From Niallia circulans NBRC 13626 (GTDB taxonomy: Bacteria > Bacillota > Bacilli > Bacillales > Cytobacillaceae): a stretch of DNA of 64,000 bases. The translations under genes and the position numbers were made by a program. Positions 53,804-62,782 of this stretch are shown piece after piece. The DNA is taken from assembly GCF_001591585.1 (NCBI RefSeq), contig NZ_BCVE01000025.1, forward strand, positions 1-64,000. Reading direction: 5' to 3'. The stretch's first letter is position 1. Every line of letters begins with the position of its first letter. Below the pieces are notes generated by a model that searched no databases, was not told the DNA's origin, and was given only the letters and a program-made list of their open reading frames with translations.

Positions 53804-55594
53804 TTAGAAAATATTTTTGTCATGTAATATTCGCTTTGCGATATTAGCCGCCTTTTTTCCATTGGCTTTTCCAGTTTTATTTTGAATATTTATCGAAAAA
53901 TAATAACTATAGCCATCTTTTTTCACAAAGCCAACAAACCAACCATTTATTTCTTTCCCATTAATTGTACCAGTTCCTGTTTTTCCATATAGCTGTGCCT
54001 GCTTTTGTTCATCTATGAAAATAGCATTATTTACTGAACGAATATTTTCCTCTTTAAAGCCCAATTTATTTTCTTCTAATGCAGATAATAATTGAACTTG
54101 CTCAATTGGAGAAATTTTCAAAGAGGATTCCATCCAATAGCGATCTATATTACCTGACAAATTTTCATTCCCGTAGTTTAGTTTGTGAAAATAACTTTGC
54201 AGCTTTTTCTTCCCAACTTCACGATCAAGGTGTTGGAAATACCAGTTAACAGAACTCTCCATAGCAGTTGACAAATTCTGATTGGTATTCCATTTTTCAA
54301 AAGGATATGCCGTTCCATCCCACAACTGCTCGTTGCTTGTAGTGGAAATTACATTCGTTTCTAAAGCGAATAATGCAGAATAAATTTTATAGGTGCTATT
54401 GGGGGAAACCCTCTGTTCACTCATTTCACGATTATATATTTGATATTGTTTTTTGATAGCATCATATAGAACAAAACTACCCATATCCCCATTAAAATAA
54501 GAACTAAGATCTTCATAGATAACATTTTTCTCATTAAAATGATACACATCGTCTGAACTAGCGAGTACAGAAGAAAGCGAAGTAAAGAGTAACACAACAA
54601 TTGCCAATATAGTATAAATAACTTTACTCTTCCATTTTAGTAATGGAGAATCCACTCTATAGTTAGCTATACTCTGAATTCGTCGTTTGAGTTGTTCCTT
54701 CGTTCCTCCCATTCCAGTGGAAAACTGTTTATATGGTCGGTTAAACTGTTTATCCGCAAACTGAATGATTGTATAGCCATATTCGGTGTATCTACTTTCA
54801 TCCAAAAGATTTAGAACAGAAGCATCACATGCCAACTCACGGTCGATTCGCATTTTTTTTAAAGCCAACCATACTAATGGATTAAACCAATAAATAATTT
54901 GAAGCAACCACATTAGGTAATTAACGAAACTATCTTTACTTTTTTGATGGCATAGTTCATGTAAAAAGACATATTTTATTTTACTTAACGAGAATTCTTC
55001 TTTGGTTTTTTGGGGTAAAAATACATATGGCTTCCACAATCCTAATGTAATAGGAGAGGTAATAAGTGCGGTCTCCAGTAAAATTATTTTTCTTTTTACC
55101 CCGACAACCTCCTTGCACTCTTCTAACATTTCATTTATTTTTTGATCTTTAATACTCGTAGATGACTTTTTAATTTGCCTAATTTGATAATTTGCATAAA
55201 TAGCACTCCCAATGAAAAACATGATTCCAGTGATCCAAATTACCAAAAAGAACTGTTGAAAAAATTCTGTATTTGTTTTGTTCACAGAAATAGAGAAATC
55301 ATTCAATAAATCATAATTGGATGTCTGTGAAATGCCCAAACCACTGAACCTTTCATTGCCCTTAGTTATATCTTTCTCAATGAATAGGAAGTTTTGCATA
55401 TATTGAAATATTTCTCGAAACTGTAAAAAATCCCATGGAATCACGTAAGTAATTATTGGAGCGAAAAGAAAATACCAAATTTTATAATGTGTTTGCTGAG
55501 ATAAATGGTTGTAAAATACTTTTTTGATTAACAGGATTATTAAAATAAGGAGGGATACAACAAGTGTACTTAATAATAACCGGGTTACAACCAT
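53804..55594 (-). CDS. blaR1: BlaR1-type beta-lactam sensor-transducer
   Basis: 596 residues. N-terminal membrane helices, the M56 metalloprotease motif HELCHQKSKD in the second loop, and a C-terminal extracellular class D-type sensor. SPNSTYKIYSALFALE holds the Ser that is acylated by beta-lactam, and YGKTGTGTINGKEINGWFVG the KTG motif. When acylated, BlaR1 cleaves or inactivates BlaI. ATG overlaps the end of blaI by one base, so they are translationally coupled. Confidence 0.93.
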   Translation of the reverse strand: MVVTRLLLSTLVVSLLILIILLIKKVFYNHLSQQTHYKIWYFLFAPIITYVIPWDFLQFREIFQYMQNFLFIEKDITKGNERFSGLGISQTSNYDLLNDFSISVNKTNTEFFQQFFLVIWITGIMFFIGSAIYANYQIRQIKKSSTSIKDQKINEMLEECKEVVGVKRKIILLETALITSPITLGLWKPYVFLPQKTKEEFSLSKIKYVFLHELCHQKSKDSFVNYLMWLLQIIYWFNPLVWLALKKMRIDRELACDASVLNLLDESRYTEYGYTIIQFADKQFNRPYKQFSTGMGGTKEQLKRRIQSIANYRVDSPLLKWKSKVIYTILAIVVLLFTSLSSVLASSDDVYHFNEKNVIYEDLSSYFNGDMGSFVLYDAIKKQYQIYNREMSEQRVSPNSTYKIYSALFALETNVISTTSNEQLWDGTAYPFEKWNTNQNLSTAMESSVNWYFQHLDREVGKKKLQSYFHKLNYGNENLSGNIDRYWMESSLKISPIEQVQLLSALEENKLGFKEENIRSVNNAIFIDEQKQAQLYGKTGTGTINGKEINGWFVGFVKKDGYSYYFSINIQNKTGKANGKKAANIAKRILHDKNIF

Positions 55595-55983
55595 TATTTT
55601 TTCCCTTCTTTCTTATCCCTCTCAGCTAAAATACTCTTGAGTTCTGAAATATCTTCCTTTGATAGCTGCTCATTTTCAATAAAATTTAATACCATTGAGT
55701 TTAATGTACCACCAAAAAATTGTTTCAGGAAAGATTTACTTTTCTGTTCCACATATTCGTTCTCTTTAACAAGTGATGTATAAATAAATGCTCTGCCATC
55801 TTTTCTTGTTTGTAATACTTTTTTCTTCACTAGACGTACAAGCATTGTATGAATTGTATTCGGTTTCCAATCGCTATTTTTTAATACTCTCTCCACAATT
55901 TCAGGAGTGGAAATCGGCTCATAGTTCCAGACTACCTTCATCACTTCATATTCACCTTCAGAAATTTGCGGAATTTCTTTCAT
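55594..55983 (-). CDS. blaI: BlaI/MecI-family repressor
   Basis: 129 residues. MKEIPQISEGEYEVMKVVWN and SDWKPNTIHTMLVRLVKKKV form the winged helix, and the C-terminal helices (SKSFLKQFFGGTLNSMVLNF) the dimer domain. Cleavage by BlaR1 would occur near the middle. ATG at 55983 with GGAGG 6 bases upstream; the ATG at 55986 is too close. A BlaI box lies 15 bases upstream, indicating autoregulation. Confidence 0.94.
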   Translation of the reverse strand: MKEIPQISEGEYEVMKVVWNYEPISTPEIVERVLKNSDWKPNTIHTMLVRLVKKKVLQTRKDGRAFIYTSLVKENEYVEQKSKSFLKQFFGGTLNSMVLNFIENEQLSKEDISELKSILAERDKKEGKK

Positions 55984-55997
55984 CATGACCCTCCTGC

Positions 55998-56021
55998 TTT
56001 TACATTTGTAGTATTTATTAT
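55998..56021 (-). promoter_or_regulatory. BlaI operator and promoter of blaI-blaR1
   Basis: TACATTTGTAGTA, half of the BlaI dyad, with TATAAT -10-like sequence on the minus strand just upstream and a TTTAAT-like -35. The promoter sequence is closely repeated at 60480. Confidence 0.82.
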
Positions 56022-56048
56022 AGCAGGTTGGGCCAAATTATTAAAGCA

Positions 56049-58085
56049 TCACAAGGACTTAAAATATTTATACAACTCATCGATGAATGATTTATTTAAT
56101 TGAGTAGCCGAACCGCCTTTTGAATAGTGTTCCACTAATGAAAGTAAAAGAAACTGATCATTCCCTGTATCAAAAGCTAATAAAAAGCTATTTTCATCCC
56201 CCTTCTCTCCTTGGTGCATTTTTAATTCAGCGGTACCCGTTTTGGCTGCTAACTGATATTGTTGATTATAGAGCAGATGTGCCGTTCCATTTGGGTTGCT
56301 CACAACAGCTTCTAAAAAAGTTCTCATTTCATTTGCTGTTGAAGGGGTAATAGCTGATTTAGTTTTCGGCCCGCTTTTATCCTCTAGCAATCTCGGATAA
56401 ACGATTTTTCCTTCGTTTTGAAAAATAGAATACATGGCAGCTTGTTGAATAGGTGAAAGTAATAATTCTCCTTGTCCATATCCTGTATCAGCAAGAAGGA
56501 TATCTGAATTAAATGACTTGTGATTTGAAATTTGCGCTGGCTTCATTGCGATTGGTAAATCCAATTCCTCGCCAAAGATAAATTTATCCAGCCCATTTCG
56601 AAACGTTTTTTCTCCCATTTCTAACGTTTCTTGAGCAAAATAAATATTATCGGAATAAACAAGTGCCTTTCTCATATCGACATGTTGCACATTAGAAACA
56701 CGTGTAACGGAATACCCTCCCCAGGATTTATCCTTTTGCCAACTTAACCCATTTATTATTCTTCGCTTTTCTGGATATGTCACACCCGCATCAAGCCCGA
56801 TACTAGCTGTAATCGTTTTAAAAGTGGAGCCTGGAGCATAAGCTGAAGCAAACCTTGAAAGAAATGGCTTGTTTTCATCCATAGCATATTTATTATATTC
56901 TTTCTGTGATATGCCACGAACCATTTTGTTCGGATCGTATGAAGGAGAGCTAACTACAGCATAAAGACCACCTTCTTTCGGATTCATGACTACAGTAGAA
57001 CCTGGATTTTCTTTCAAATGATTGTATGCCTCCATTTGAATATAAGCATCAATGGTTAGTTTAATATCTCTTCCATCTATTTTTTCGGTTTTTTGAATTG
57101 CTTGCTTGTTTTTTCCATTTTCATCGACAATCAGAATTTCTCCACCATCTTTTCCACGCAACTCTTTATCAAGAGCTCTTTCTAATCCGGCTTTGCCTAT
57201 CATGTCTCCTTCTTTCAAATCAGAATTTTTATCTAAATCTTCCCTTGTTACTTCTCCGATATATCCAATTAAATGTGCCGCAGCTTCTTTTAAAGGGTAA
57301 TATCGGAGGTTAGTATTTTGATAGGAAATCCCAGATATGACTTCCGCTTTATTGGCTTCGATAATTTTAAGAGGAACAAATAGGTCATCCTTTACCCATC
57401 CTTGTTTCAGTTTTTGTTGAATCTCTTCTATAGATATATTTAATTGTTTGCTAATGTTTTGCAGTTGCTTCGTTTTTTCATTTCCCTTGAGTAAGTCTTT
57501 CGGAACAATCCCTGCCTCCTTAAAGTTTTCATTCACTGCGATGCCATTGCCAAGACGATCTATAATTTCTCCACGTTCTGCTCTCCATTGATGAAAAGCT
57601 ACCTTATCTTTTCCCTCCATATTAGGAAAAATTAATGAAGGGTCCCATTTTATCAAATACTGATCTCCTGATTTGATAATCCTTGCTTGATAATTAATTT
57701 TATCTAATCTACCTAAAGGAGTTATTATGCTTAATTGATAGGATAACTCTTGCACATTGTGATTGAGTTTTTTTAATTCAATATTGGACGCGTGAATCCC
57801 ATGAATATTAATTCCATTAAATATATGATCATATTTGTCGATCACTTCCTCCAACGTATATCCTAATGAATCGTATGAGTCTTTTTCGAGAACTTCTCCT
57901 AATTTTTCATACTCTTTGTTCACTAATATTTGAATAAAGGCATCTGCAGCTTTTTGTCCTTGGCTACTATTACTATTATTCATGATCATATAAAGACTTA
58001 AGCCAATAATCCCAGCTAAAGTGACAAATATCATTATGATATAGGGTTTGATTCTTCTCTTTTTTCTTTCTACTCTGCTAGTCAA
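56049..58085 (-). CDS. Class B penicillin-binding protein with MecA-type N-terminal domain
   Basis: 678 residues. One N-terminal anchor (KPYIIMIFVTLAGIIGLSLY), then an NTF2-like MecA_N domain (residues 35-150), a linker dimerisation domain, and the transpeptidase. Active-site motifs STFK (near residue 418, APGSTFKTITA), SDN (near 477), KTGT (near 612). PBP2a/PBP3-like domain order. It crosslinks peptidoglycan and, with the MecA_N domain, may be slow to acylate. TTG at 58085 with GAGGGG 7 bases upstream; an ATG at 58100 lies too near its own site. A BlaI box lies in its promoter. Confidence 0.92.
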   Translation of the reverse strand: MTSRVERKKRRIKPYIIMIFVTLAGIIGLSLYMIMNNSNSSQGQKAADAFIQILVNKEYEKLGEVLEKDSYDSLGYTLEEVIDKYDHIFNGINIHGIHASNIELKKLNHNVQELSYQLSIITPLGRLDKINYQARIIKSGDQYLIKWDPSLIFPNMEGKDKVAFHQWRAERGEIIDRLGNGIAVNENFKEAGIVPKDLLKGNEKTKQLQNISKQLNISIEEIQQKLKQGWVKDDLFVPLKIIEANKAEVISGISYQNTNLRYYPLKEAAAHLIGYIGEVTREDLDKNSDLKEGDMIGKAGLERALDKELRGKDGGEILIVDENGKNKQAIQKTEKIDGRDIKLTIDAYIQMEAYNHLKENPGSTVVMNPKEGGLYAVVSSPSYDPNKMVRGISQKEYNKYAMDENKPFLSRFASAYAPGSTFKTITASIGLDAGVTYPEKRRIINGLSWQKDKSWGGYSVTRVSNVQHVDMRKALVYSDNIYFAQETLEMGEKTFRNGLDKFIFGEELDLPIAMKPAQISNHKSFNSDILLADTGYGQGELLLSPIQQAAMYSIFQNEGKIVYPRLLEDKSGPKTKSAITPSTANEMRTFLEAVVSNPNGTAHLLYNQQYQLAAKTGTAELKMHQGEKGDENSFLLAFDTGNDQFLLLSLVEHYSKGGSATQLNKSFIDELYKYFKSL

Positions 58086-58110
58086 CTCTCTTCCCCTCAT
58101 TTCCTTTCAC

Positions 58111-58136
58111 TTAATTACTACATTTGTAGTAATTAA
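58111..58136 (-). promoter_or_regulatory. BlaI operator upstream of MecA-like PBP
   Basis: TTAATTACTAC-ATTT-GTAGTAATTAA, a perfect 26-base palindrome with the TACTAC/GTAGTA core of BlaI/MecI operators. It lies 25 bases before the PBP start. Confidence 0.9.
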
Positions 58137-58155
58137 GGCGAATTAAACACAATGA

Positions 58156-60261
58156 TTATTCAGAATCTTGCCTCTTTTCCTTTAGTTCAAAGTACGCTTT
58201 AAACACATCATTCGCTATTTCTAAATTAACGTGTGATTGGTCTGTTCGTAACCAAGGGACAGTGACAGAAACAGCAATTTCTGGGTGATCATAAGGTGCA
58301 TACCCTCCAAATGTAATATTCCAGAGCATTAGACCTGGGCTATGTGGTAACGGGCCATTATATAACGCCTGTGCAGTCCCTGTTTTCCCAGCAATCTTAT
58401 ATTCTTTGTTCTTTATTCCATATCCGGTTCCAAGTGGCTCATTCACTACTTGCTTAAAGCCAAGCTGGACACGTTTCATCCACTCTTCCTTCATGTCAAT
58501 TTTATTGTACACCTTTGGTTCAAATTCCTGAATAATAGGTCCCAATTCATTTGCTTGGTTAGGTTCACGTACTTCCTTGGCAATATGCGGCTGGATTCGA
58601 TAACCCCCATTTGCAATAGTGGAAATATATTGGACAATTTGTAATGGCGTATATGTATCATATTGCCCAATCGCATAGTCTAATACTTTTCCAGATTCAG
58701 AAGGGATTTGACCTCCACCATAACCAATTTGTTCACCAGGTAAATCAATTCCTGTTCTCACTCCTAGCCCAAATTGAGAGAAATTGTATCTGAATGTTTC
58801 AATCGCGAACACTTTATCAATACTTAATAGTCCATTGGGAATATAGGTTTGCTGTCCACCTAATTTCATGGCCGTTAAAAACATATATCCATTAGAAGAT
58901 CGTTTCAATGCATAAAGATCATTAATTGGACCGAATCCTGTCTTATTCCAAGATTTTTTTGCATTCGTTCCTAAAAACTTTAAAGGTCGATCATTAAGTA
59001 CCTCACCTGGAACAATTGCACCTGTTTGATAGCCCGTTAATACGGTAGCTCCTTTCACAACTGATCCCATTTCATATGAGGTCGTTATATTTCCTAATGC
59101 AAAATCATTTACTTCCGTTTTACCTGTTTTTTTATTTTGCTCAAATTGTTTTCCCGCCATGGAAAGAACTTCACCGGAATACGGATTCATAACAGTAACA
59201 AATGTTCGATCGAGATAAGGCTCACCAATTCTAGCTTTACCTATTTTTTCTTCAATTATCTTTTCTATCTCACGCTGTAAATCGATATCAATTGAAAGGA
59301 TTAAATCATCACCTCGTTTTCCTTCTTGCACAACTTCAGACTCTAATATATTTCCGTTTTTATCGATTATGTTTTTGATTTTTTCTTTTTGGCCTTGCAA
59401 TACATCCTCATATTGATTTTCAATATAACTTTTTCCTACTCGATCATTTCTGCTATAGCCTCTTGCTAAATAATAATCAATAGAATCTTTAGGCAAGCCT
59501 TCTTTAGAAGAGGATACTTTACCAACGACCGAGGCTAAAGTTTCATTCCCTTCTGTATCTTTATAAAGATTATAGCGATCCCAATCTATCGTTGTATCAA
59601 CCCCAGGCAGGGAATCTAGATTTTCACTAATCATTGCAACTTCTTTAGTTGTAGCCTCTTTTTTGATGATCTGTGGTGTCAACGGATATCCGCTACTCAT
59701 TTCACGATAAATAGCTAATACTTCTAGTTCTTGCTTAGTAAATGAGTTTACTTCTTTACTTGTTATACGGTCTAGGGTTAGCTGATAAATTTTTGCATCG
59801 TAATTTTTATCATCTTTAAGCTTTTTCTTGTCAGCTACAGTAATTTTCGCTTCTGCTTCATTTGAGTGTTTTATAATCCAGTAATCTTTTTTATCTCTTT
59901 CTGTTATTGCTTTTAAATCCTCTTTAGAATCCTTTTTAATAAATATCGCTAGCTTTTCTGCAATTTTCAACATTTCTTCAGTTTTACTATTTTGTGCTCT
60001 TGTGAACGTTATTGCGTTAGACGGCTTATTCCCTACGATTAACTTCCCATTTCGATCTAATATTTCCCCACGCGGCATAGCAATTTTTACAGTTACATTC
60101 TCCTTTCTGTCAACTTCCCGCTTATAGTCCTCTCCATTTACTATTTGCACAATCCCAAGCCTTAAAATAAGAAGCGAGAACAGCAAAAAAACAATTAAAA
60201 ATAATATGTTTATTCGGAAGGAGAAAACAAATGGCTTTGTCCTCTCTTTTTTTTTCTTCAA
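58156..60261 (-). CDS. Class B penicillin-binding protein, PBP2/PbpA-PbpH type
   Basis: 701 residues. N-terminal membrane helix FSFRINILFLIVFLLFSLLI, a dimerisation domain with PRGEILDRNGKLI, and the transpeptidase: SVVK (near 398, YEMGSVVKGAT), SSN (near 454), KTGT (near 623, AGKTGTAQAL). The sequence resembles B. subtilis elongation PBPs (PbpA/PbpH), so it may act in cylindrical wall synthesis under beta-lactam stress. TTG at 60261 with AGGGAGGG upstream; the ATG at 60279 has no site. Two BlaI boxes precede it. Confidence 0.9.
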   Translation of the reverse strand: MKKKKERTKPFVFSFRINILFLIVFLLFSLLILRLGIVQIVNGEDYKREVDRKENVTVKIAMPRGEILDRNGKLIVGNKPSNAITFTRAQNSKTEEMLKIAEKLAIFIKKDSKEDLKAITERDKKDYWIIKHSNEAEAKITVADKKKLKDDKNYDAKIYQLTLDRITSKEVNSFTKQELEVLAIYREMSSGYPLTPQIIKKEATTKEVAMISENLDSLPGVDTTIDWDRYNLYKDTEGNETLASVVGKVSSSKEGLPKDSIDYYLARGYSRNDRVGKSYIENQYEDVLQGQKEKIKNIIDKNGNILESEVVQEGKRGDDLILSIDIDLQREIEKIIEEKIGKARIGEPYLDRTFVTVMNPYSGEVLSMAGKQFEQNKKTGKTEVNDFALGNITTSYEMGSVVKGATVLTGYQTGAIVPGEVLNDRPLKFLGTNAKKSWNKTGFGPINDLYALKRSSNGYMFLTAMKLGGQQTYIPNGLLSIDKVFAIETFRYNFSQFGLGVRTGIDLPGEQIGYGGGQIPSESGKVLDYAIGQYDTYTPLQIVQYISTIANGGYRIQPHIAKEVREPNQANELGPIIQEFEPKVYNKIDMKEEWMKRVQLGFKQVVNEPLGTGYGIKNKEYKIAGKTGTAQALYNGPLPHSPGLMLWNITFGGYAPYDHPEIAVSVTVPWLRTDQSHVNLEIANDVFKAYFELKEKRQDSE

Positions 60262-60345
60262 CGGCACCCTCCCTTTCATAACAATAAATATACGTATTTT
60301 GACATTTATTCTTCCATATTGGATATAGATTCTCTTTTCTCAAAA

Positions 60346-60360
60346 TACTACATTTGTAGT
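60346..60360 (-). promoter_or_regulatory. BlaI operator in the leader of the PBP2-type gene
   Basis: TACTACATTTGTAGT, a core BlaI palindrome about 85 bases before the start codon. It may control a second promoter or act as a roadblock. Confidence 0.82.
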
Positions 60361-60479
60361 TTTTCAACCAAAAAAAATTATTTAAAATAATTCGTTAACC
60401 ATTTAATGATTGTAAAATTCTATAAATAGCTTATTTTCTATATTTAGATTTTCTAAAATTACATTCATCACGCCCCAAC

Positions 60480-60504
60480 TTTTACATTTGTAGTATTTAC
60501 TATA
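60480..60504 (-). promoter_or_regulatory. BlaI operator and promoter of the PBP2-type gene
   Basis: TTTTACATTTGTAGTATTTA and a TATAGT -10 on the minus strand, with a TTAATC-like -35 17 bases away. The 50-base neighbourhood matches the blaI promoter at 55998-56045 closely, implying promoter duplication. Confidence 0.8.
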
Positions 60505-60885
60505 ACATGACTCGTCAAATGATTAAAGTACTTTAATCTATAAAATTTTCGTTAGCTGTATGCTTATTATTTAAAAGGAAGTAAGTCTGTTCATCCATAT
60601 GAACAGCATTTAAACGACATTTAGCTCTTTAAGCTAAGTATCCACTTGTTGACGTAAATCCGCAATGGTTTTATCTATTTACAAGTAGGTTTTCTCCTTT
60701 CTATACTACAATTAACTCCGTTTTACTACTCTAGATTGCTTTAAATCATCCTTCTTGGGCTATACTCCCCCCCGTTAGTATAAGAACAAAAAAGAAGCAT
60801 TATCCCTTATTGGATCAATGCGCCATAGTAATTCTTTTATCTAATCTAAATTAAATACTTGCAATTTATAGTAAATATCGTTGAC
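60505..60885. other. Intergenic stretch with a possible small remnant
   Basis: No supported gene. On the minus strand, pieces read KTIADLRQQVDT, a stop, LKELNVV, and after a shift LNAVHMDEQTYFLLNNKH; this could be a decayed short helical protein, but no family is known. The right part, near 60775-60800, is shared with the end of the DUF1349 duplicate at 51340. Confidence 0.35.
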
Positions 60886-61527
60886 TTACAAATATGCAGT
60901 TGCTGGGTCATTATTTAGCTCTTCGATTGTTATAAAATCAAAACGAACTTCTTGTTCTCTTCCTTGAGGACTGCAAGCATAGACTCCTGCTAAAACAGTT
61001 GAACTATCTGCCACATCTAAGTGGGCAATTCTAATTTGATTCCATACCTCTCCGTCCCACGAAAAATCCATATAACAATTTTGCCCAATTTTGGATATAC
61101 GGTAATATATTTGCACTTCTTTACAGTCTACATATTGAGTAGACCAATCGGAATAACCTCTATTGGTGACAACTGCACCCAGCTTGCTTAACCCATCTGG
61201 TATGTACTCTAGAGACGTTTTCACCCATGTCTCTTCGGAAAATCGAATCATCAGTCCAGCTTGGTCATATTTAGATTTGGGAATAGCTTTAACTCTTGTT
61301 GTCATTCTGAAATTCTTGTTCGTTTTGGTAAAGAGAAAATGGCCATTATCAACCTCAAAACCGTAGTGAGTTTTTTGCCAATAGTCGGTTTCTTGATCTG
61401 TTTCTAAAACTAGTTGAGAAGATTTCGTGTCTACAAACCATTTCTTTGGTTCACAACGCCACACAAGATTTTCCGTTAAACTCTTACCATCAAAATTCTC
61501 GTATAATATCCAATTTTTATTCTTCAA
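60886..61527 (-). CDS. DUF1349 family protein (concanavalin-like fold)
   Basis: 213 residues. NKNWILYENFDGKSLTENLV at the start, and MTTRVKAIPKSKYDQAGLMI, then WSTQYVDCKEVQIYYRISKI, are typical of DUF1349 beta-sandwich proteins, which may bind carbohydrates. No signal peptide. TTG at 61527 with AGGAGG 7 bases upstream. A truncated duplicate lies at 51377. Confidence 0.87.
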   Translation of the reverse strand: MKNKNWILYENFDGKSLTENLVWRCEPKKWFVDTKSSQLVLETDQETDYWQKTHYGFEVDNGHFLFTKTNKNFRMTTRVKAIPKSKYDQAGLMIRFSEETWVKTSLEYIPDGLSKLGAVVTNRGYSDWSTQYVDCKEVQIYYRISKIGQNCYMDFSWDGEVWNQIRIAHLDVADSSTVLAGVYACSPQGREQEVRFDFITIEELNNDPATAYL

Positions 61528-61707
61528 TGAATCTCCTCCTAAATAAAATCAAATCTTCCAATTACATAAATCAAATGTTATTTATTCTTAACTATATCAC
61601 AAATTTATTTAGGTTCTCTATTGGCCTATTGCTACATTACTTCTTTAATCCACTATATATAATAGTAGCGAAAAGCATTTGTTTCTCATTCCAATTAATT
61701 AATTAAT

Positions 61708-61735
61708 CAGGCTTCCTAAAATAAAAGGAAGCCTG
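61708..61735. terminator. Inverted repeat after the SDR gene
   Basis: CAGGCTTCC pairs with GGAAGCCTG around a 10-base loop. The minus strand lacks a T run, so it may be a weak terminator for the SDR gene. Confidence 0.55.
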
Positions 61736-61757
61736 CACAAAGCTTATAAAAAATGTA

Positions 61758-62492
61758 CTATCTTAAATATCCTCCGTTATTATTATCAAATGTGGCACCA
61801 GTATAATGTTTAGCTTTATCTGATAATAAAAAAACAACCGTATCAGCCACATCTTCCGGTAAGACAGGCTTATCAATAAGCTGGTGGCTTAGATACTCCT
61901 CTTTTCTCCAATCGGGTATTGTATCCATCATAGATGTATCCACCATCGTGGGCGCAACAGCATTAACTCGAATATACGGTGAGAAATTGATGGCACAGCT
62001 TTTAGTTAAACCAATTATGGCAGCTTTTGAGAGCCCGTAAATTGCATCTGAACTGCCTTCAACGCCTGACACGGAAGACATATTTACGATTACTCCATTT
62101 GACTTACTTTGCATCAATTTTCTACCAAACATTTGCGAAAAATAAATAAATCCCTTTATGTTTACATCTAGAACTTTATCAATTTCATTTACTTGATAAT
62201 CCAAGATATTTTTAGCCAAATAAATTCCCGCATTATTAACCAAACCATCTATATCAGCATAGTCTTCATCAATATATACAAAAAATTTATGAACCTCTTC
62301 GTAGTTACTTATATCCAAATGATATGTATGTAGATCATAACAGTCACCCATTGACTGTTTTAAACTATGTAAGGACTGTTTATTAATATCGCAAGCAATA
62401 ACGGAAGCACCTTCATGTAAACATCTTCTGACGCTCTCCTTTCCAATACCGGAGGCTGCACCTGTTATAATAACTTTTCTATTTTCGAGCAC
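61758..62492 (-). CDS. Short-chain dehydrogenase/reductase
   Basis: 244 residues. TGAASGIGKESVRRC cofactor loop, then VNNAG, then YGLSKAA (Tyr and Lys), ending NNNGGYLR. The sequence fits 3-oxoacyl-ACP reductase-like SDRs, but the substrate is not clear. GTG at 62492 with AAAGGAG 7-8 bases upstream. Confidence 0.86.
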   Translation of the reverse strand: MLENRKVIITGAASGIGKESVRRCLHEGASVIACDINKQSLHSLKQSMGDCYDLHTYHLDISNYEEVHKFFVYIDEDYADIDGLVNNAGIYLAKNILDYQVNEIDKVLDVNIKGFIYFSQMFGRKLMQSKSNGVIVNMSSVSGVEGSSDAIYGLSKAAIIGLTKSCAINFSPYIRVNAVAPTMVDTSMMDTIPDWRKEEYLSHQLIDKPVLPEDVADTVVFLLSDKAKHYTGATFDNNNGGYLR

Positions 62493-62693
62493 TTTGTAAG
62501 ACTCCTTTCTTTTATTATTTTTCTTATTATCATATATTTCATTGTATTTACTACTATCATAAACTATTTTGTTATTAAGTTATACTGCCAGAGCTAGGTA
62601 GAAACATTTCTTTTAAAGCAAATCATCTACGTTTATGTTTTATAAGCTGTATAAAGCATATTCTCCTTTATTGACGTAATCTCTATAAAAAAG

Positions 62694-62722
62694 TCCCTCC
62701 AATAAACTTCTGCTTGGAGGGA
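62694..62722 (-). terminator. Terminator of the glutamate decarboxylase gene
   Basis: TCCCTCCAA pairs with TTGGAGGGA, followed by CTTTTTT on the minus strand. Confidence 0.87.
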
Positions 62723-62782
62723 TCCATCTAAGAATATTAATTTCACTGAGAGTTAGCTCAATTTAAAGACTATAGAATCCAT

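Noticed and set aside
53804-60504. Beta-lactamase operon
   Set aside because: Neither large protein has a beta-lactamase fold outside the BlaR1 sensor; both are PBPs with N-terminal non-catalytic domains.
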